A DNA stretch of 64,000 nt, from contig NZ_JACJSB010000004.1 of assembly GCF_014697585.1 (NCBI RefSeq), forward strand, positions 169,445 through 233,444, written 5' to 3'. Below, piece after piece: positions 63,645-64,000 of this stretch; within the stretch, counting starts at the first letter, position 1, and the number at the start of each line of letters is the position of its first letter. The notes under the pieces were generated by a model. That model was not told the origin of the DNA and did no database searches. It saw only the letters and a list, made by a program, of their open reading frames with translations. The stretch comes from Dolichospermum sp. FACHB-1091. Its GTDB lineage: Bacteria; Cyanobacteriota; Cyanobacteriia; Cyanobacteriales; Nostocaceae. The position numbers and the translations under genes are program-made.

Positions 63645-64000
63645 ATGGCATACATACCACTTAGAAAAGCGGTCGAATTTCTGGGATTGCATCCAAACAC
63701 CTTGAGGAGATATGCAGATGAGGGGAAAATCAAAAGCATTAAAAACCCGGCAGGACAAAGATTATACGATGTCGAATCATACATCACGGGCGATTCAATT
63801 AGAACTCCCACTATTTGCTACTGCCGGGTCAGTTCCTCAAAACAGCGAGATGACCTTGATAGACAAATCGCCTATATGCAATCCCTCTACCCAGACGCAG
63901 AAATCATCAAAGATATTGGCTCAGGACTCAACTTCAAAAGAAAAGGTCTGCGCTCCAAACTGGACAGACTTTTGCAAGGAAATAAATTCATCCTTGTTGT
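63645..64000 (+). mobile_element. tnpA: IS607-family serine recombinase TnpA (5' part)
   Basis: The frame is open from the ATG at 63645 to the window edge (118 codons). It begins with a MerR-like DNA-binding helix (YIPLRKAVEFLGLHPNTLRR, YADEGKIKSI) and continues into a serine recombinase (TICYCRVSSSKQRDDLDRQI, where one of the serines in RVSSS is catalytic, and DIGSGLNFKRKGL). This order is characteristic of IS607 transposases, which are about 200 residues. IS607 elements usually carry tnpB downstream, which would lie outside the window. No lesion is seen. Confidence 0.93.

Noticed and set aside
1..64000. tRNA and rRNA genes
   Set aside because: No cloverleaf with a TTCGANNC arm in a plausible setting was found in any spacer; a TTCGACTC-like string at 50609 is in the omegaRNA region without arms.

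Overview
This window is chromosomal DNA from a filamentous cyanobacterium, most likely a Nostocales member of the Anabaena/Dolichospermum type. The grounds are the petB-petD pair beside ctpA, a CpcS/CpeS-type bilin lyase, a fused ThiO-ThiG protein, an aspartate kinase with duplicated ACT regions, frequent GCGATCGC (HIP1) octamers, AT-rich spacers and the short tandem repeats typical of that order. Genus is inference. No tRNA, rRNA or CRISPR array was seen.

Layout. 1-1.4 kb: the 5' part of an epimerase/aminotransferase fusion that runs off the left edge. 1.7-13.1 kb: a defence and addiction region with a type I restriction system (hsdM, hsdS, a Uma2 gene and hsdR, all on the minus strand), a YgjP-like metallopeptidase, two degraded copies of one UPF0175/DUF3368 toxin-antitoxin locus, an orphan HicB and a DUF433/DUF5615 pair, separated by palindromic repeats. 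13.7-25.7 kb: PRC-barrel protein, nuclease-like TPR protein, TonB-like protein, two peroxiredoxins, a Crp-family regulator, a TPR protein coupled to a double ABC ATPase, and a 59-residue light-harvesting-like protein that is easily missed. 25.9-32.1 kb: a cassette (aspartic protease pair, single-chain R-M-S enzyme, VapBC-like pair) lying between the intact 3' end of thiO-thiG and a decayed duplicate of that end. 32-41 kb: mostly core metabolism (thiOG, cimA, a GT2 glucosyltransferase, lysC) with IS and ferredoxin relics. 42-44 kb: a cytosine-5 methyltransferase with a truncated putative restriction gene, bounded by direct repeats. 44-49.5 kb: kinase-FGE fusion, Uma2, DUF2085, purF. 49.7-51 kb: a broken IsrB-like (IscB-family, RRXRR/PLMP) gene preceded by two copies of a putative omegaRNA. 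51-64 kb: purL, fasciclin, DUF892, HEAT protein and bilin lyase, site-2 protease, ctpA, petB-petD, an anti-sigma-type ATPase, a zinc-ribbon membrane protein and the start of an IS607 transposase.

How the genes work together. Three restriction-modification loci, at least four addiction-type loci and relics of three transposon families lie among housekeeping genes for purine (purF, purL), thiamine (thiOG), isoleucine (cimA) and aspartate-family (lysC) synthesis and for photosynthesis (ctpA, petBD, bilin lyase). Small mobile repeats have reshaped gene ends: they appear to supply the last codons of a peroxiredoxin-like protein and a Uma2 protein, and they lie in frame inside purL.

The strongest unusual signals are (i) two 197-bp putative omegaRNA copies whose shared hairpin is kept by compensatory base changes although the protein gene is broken, and (ii) the restriction/toxin cassette bounded by a duplicated thiG 3' end.
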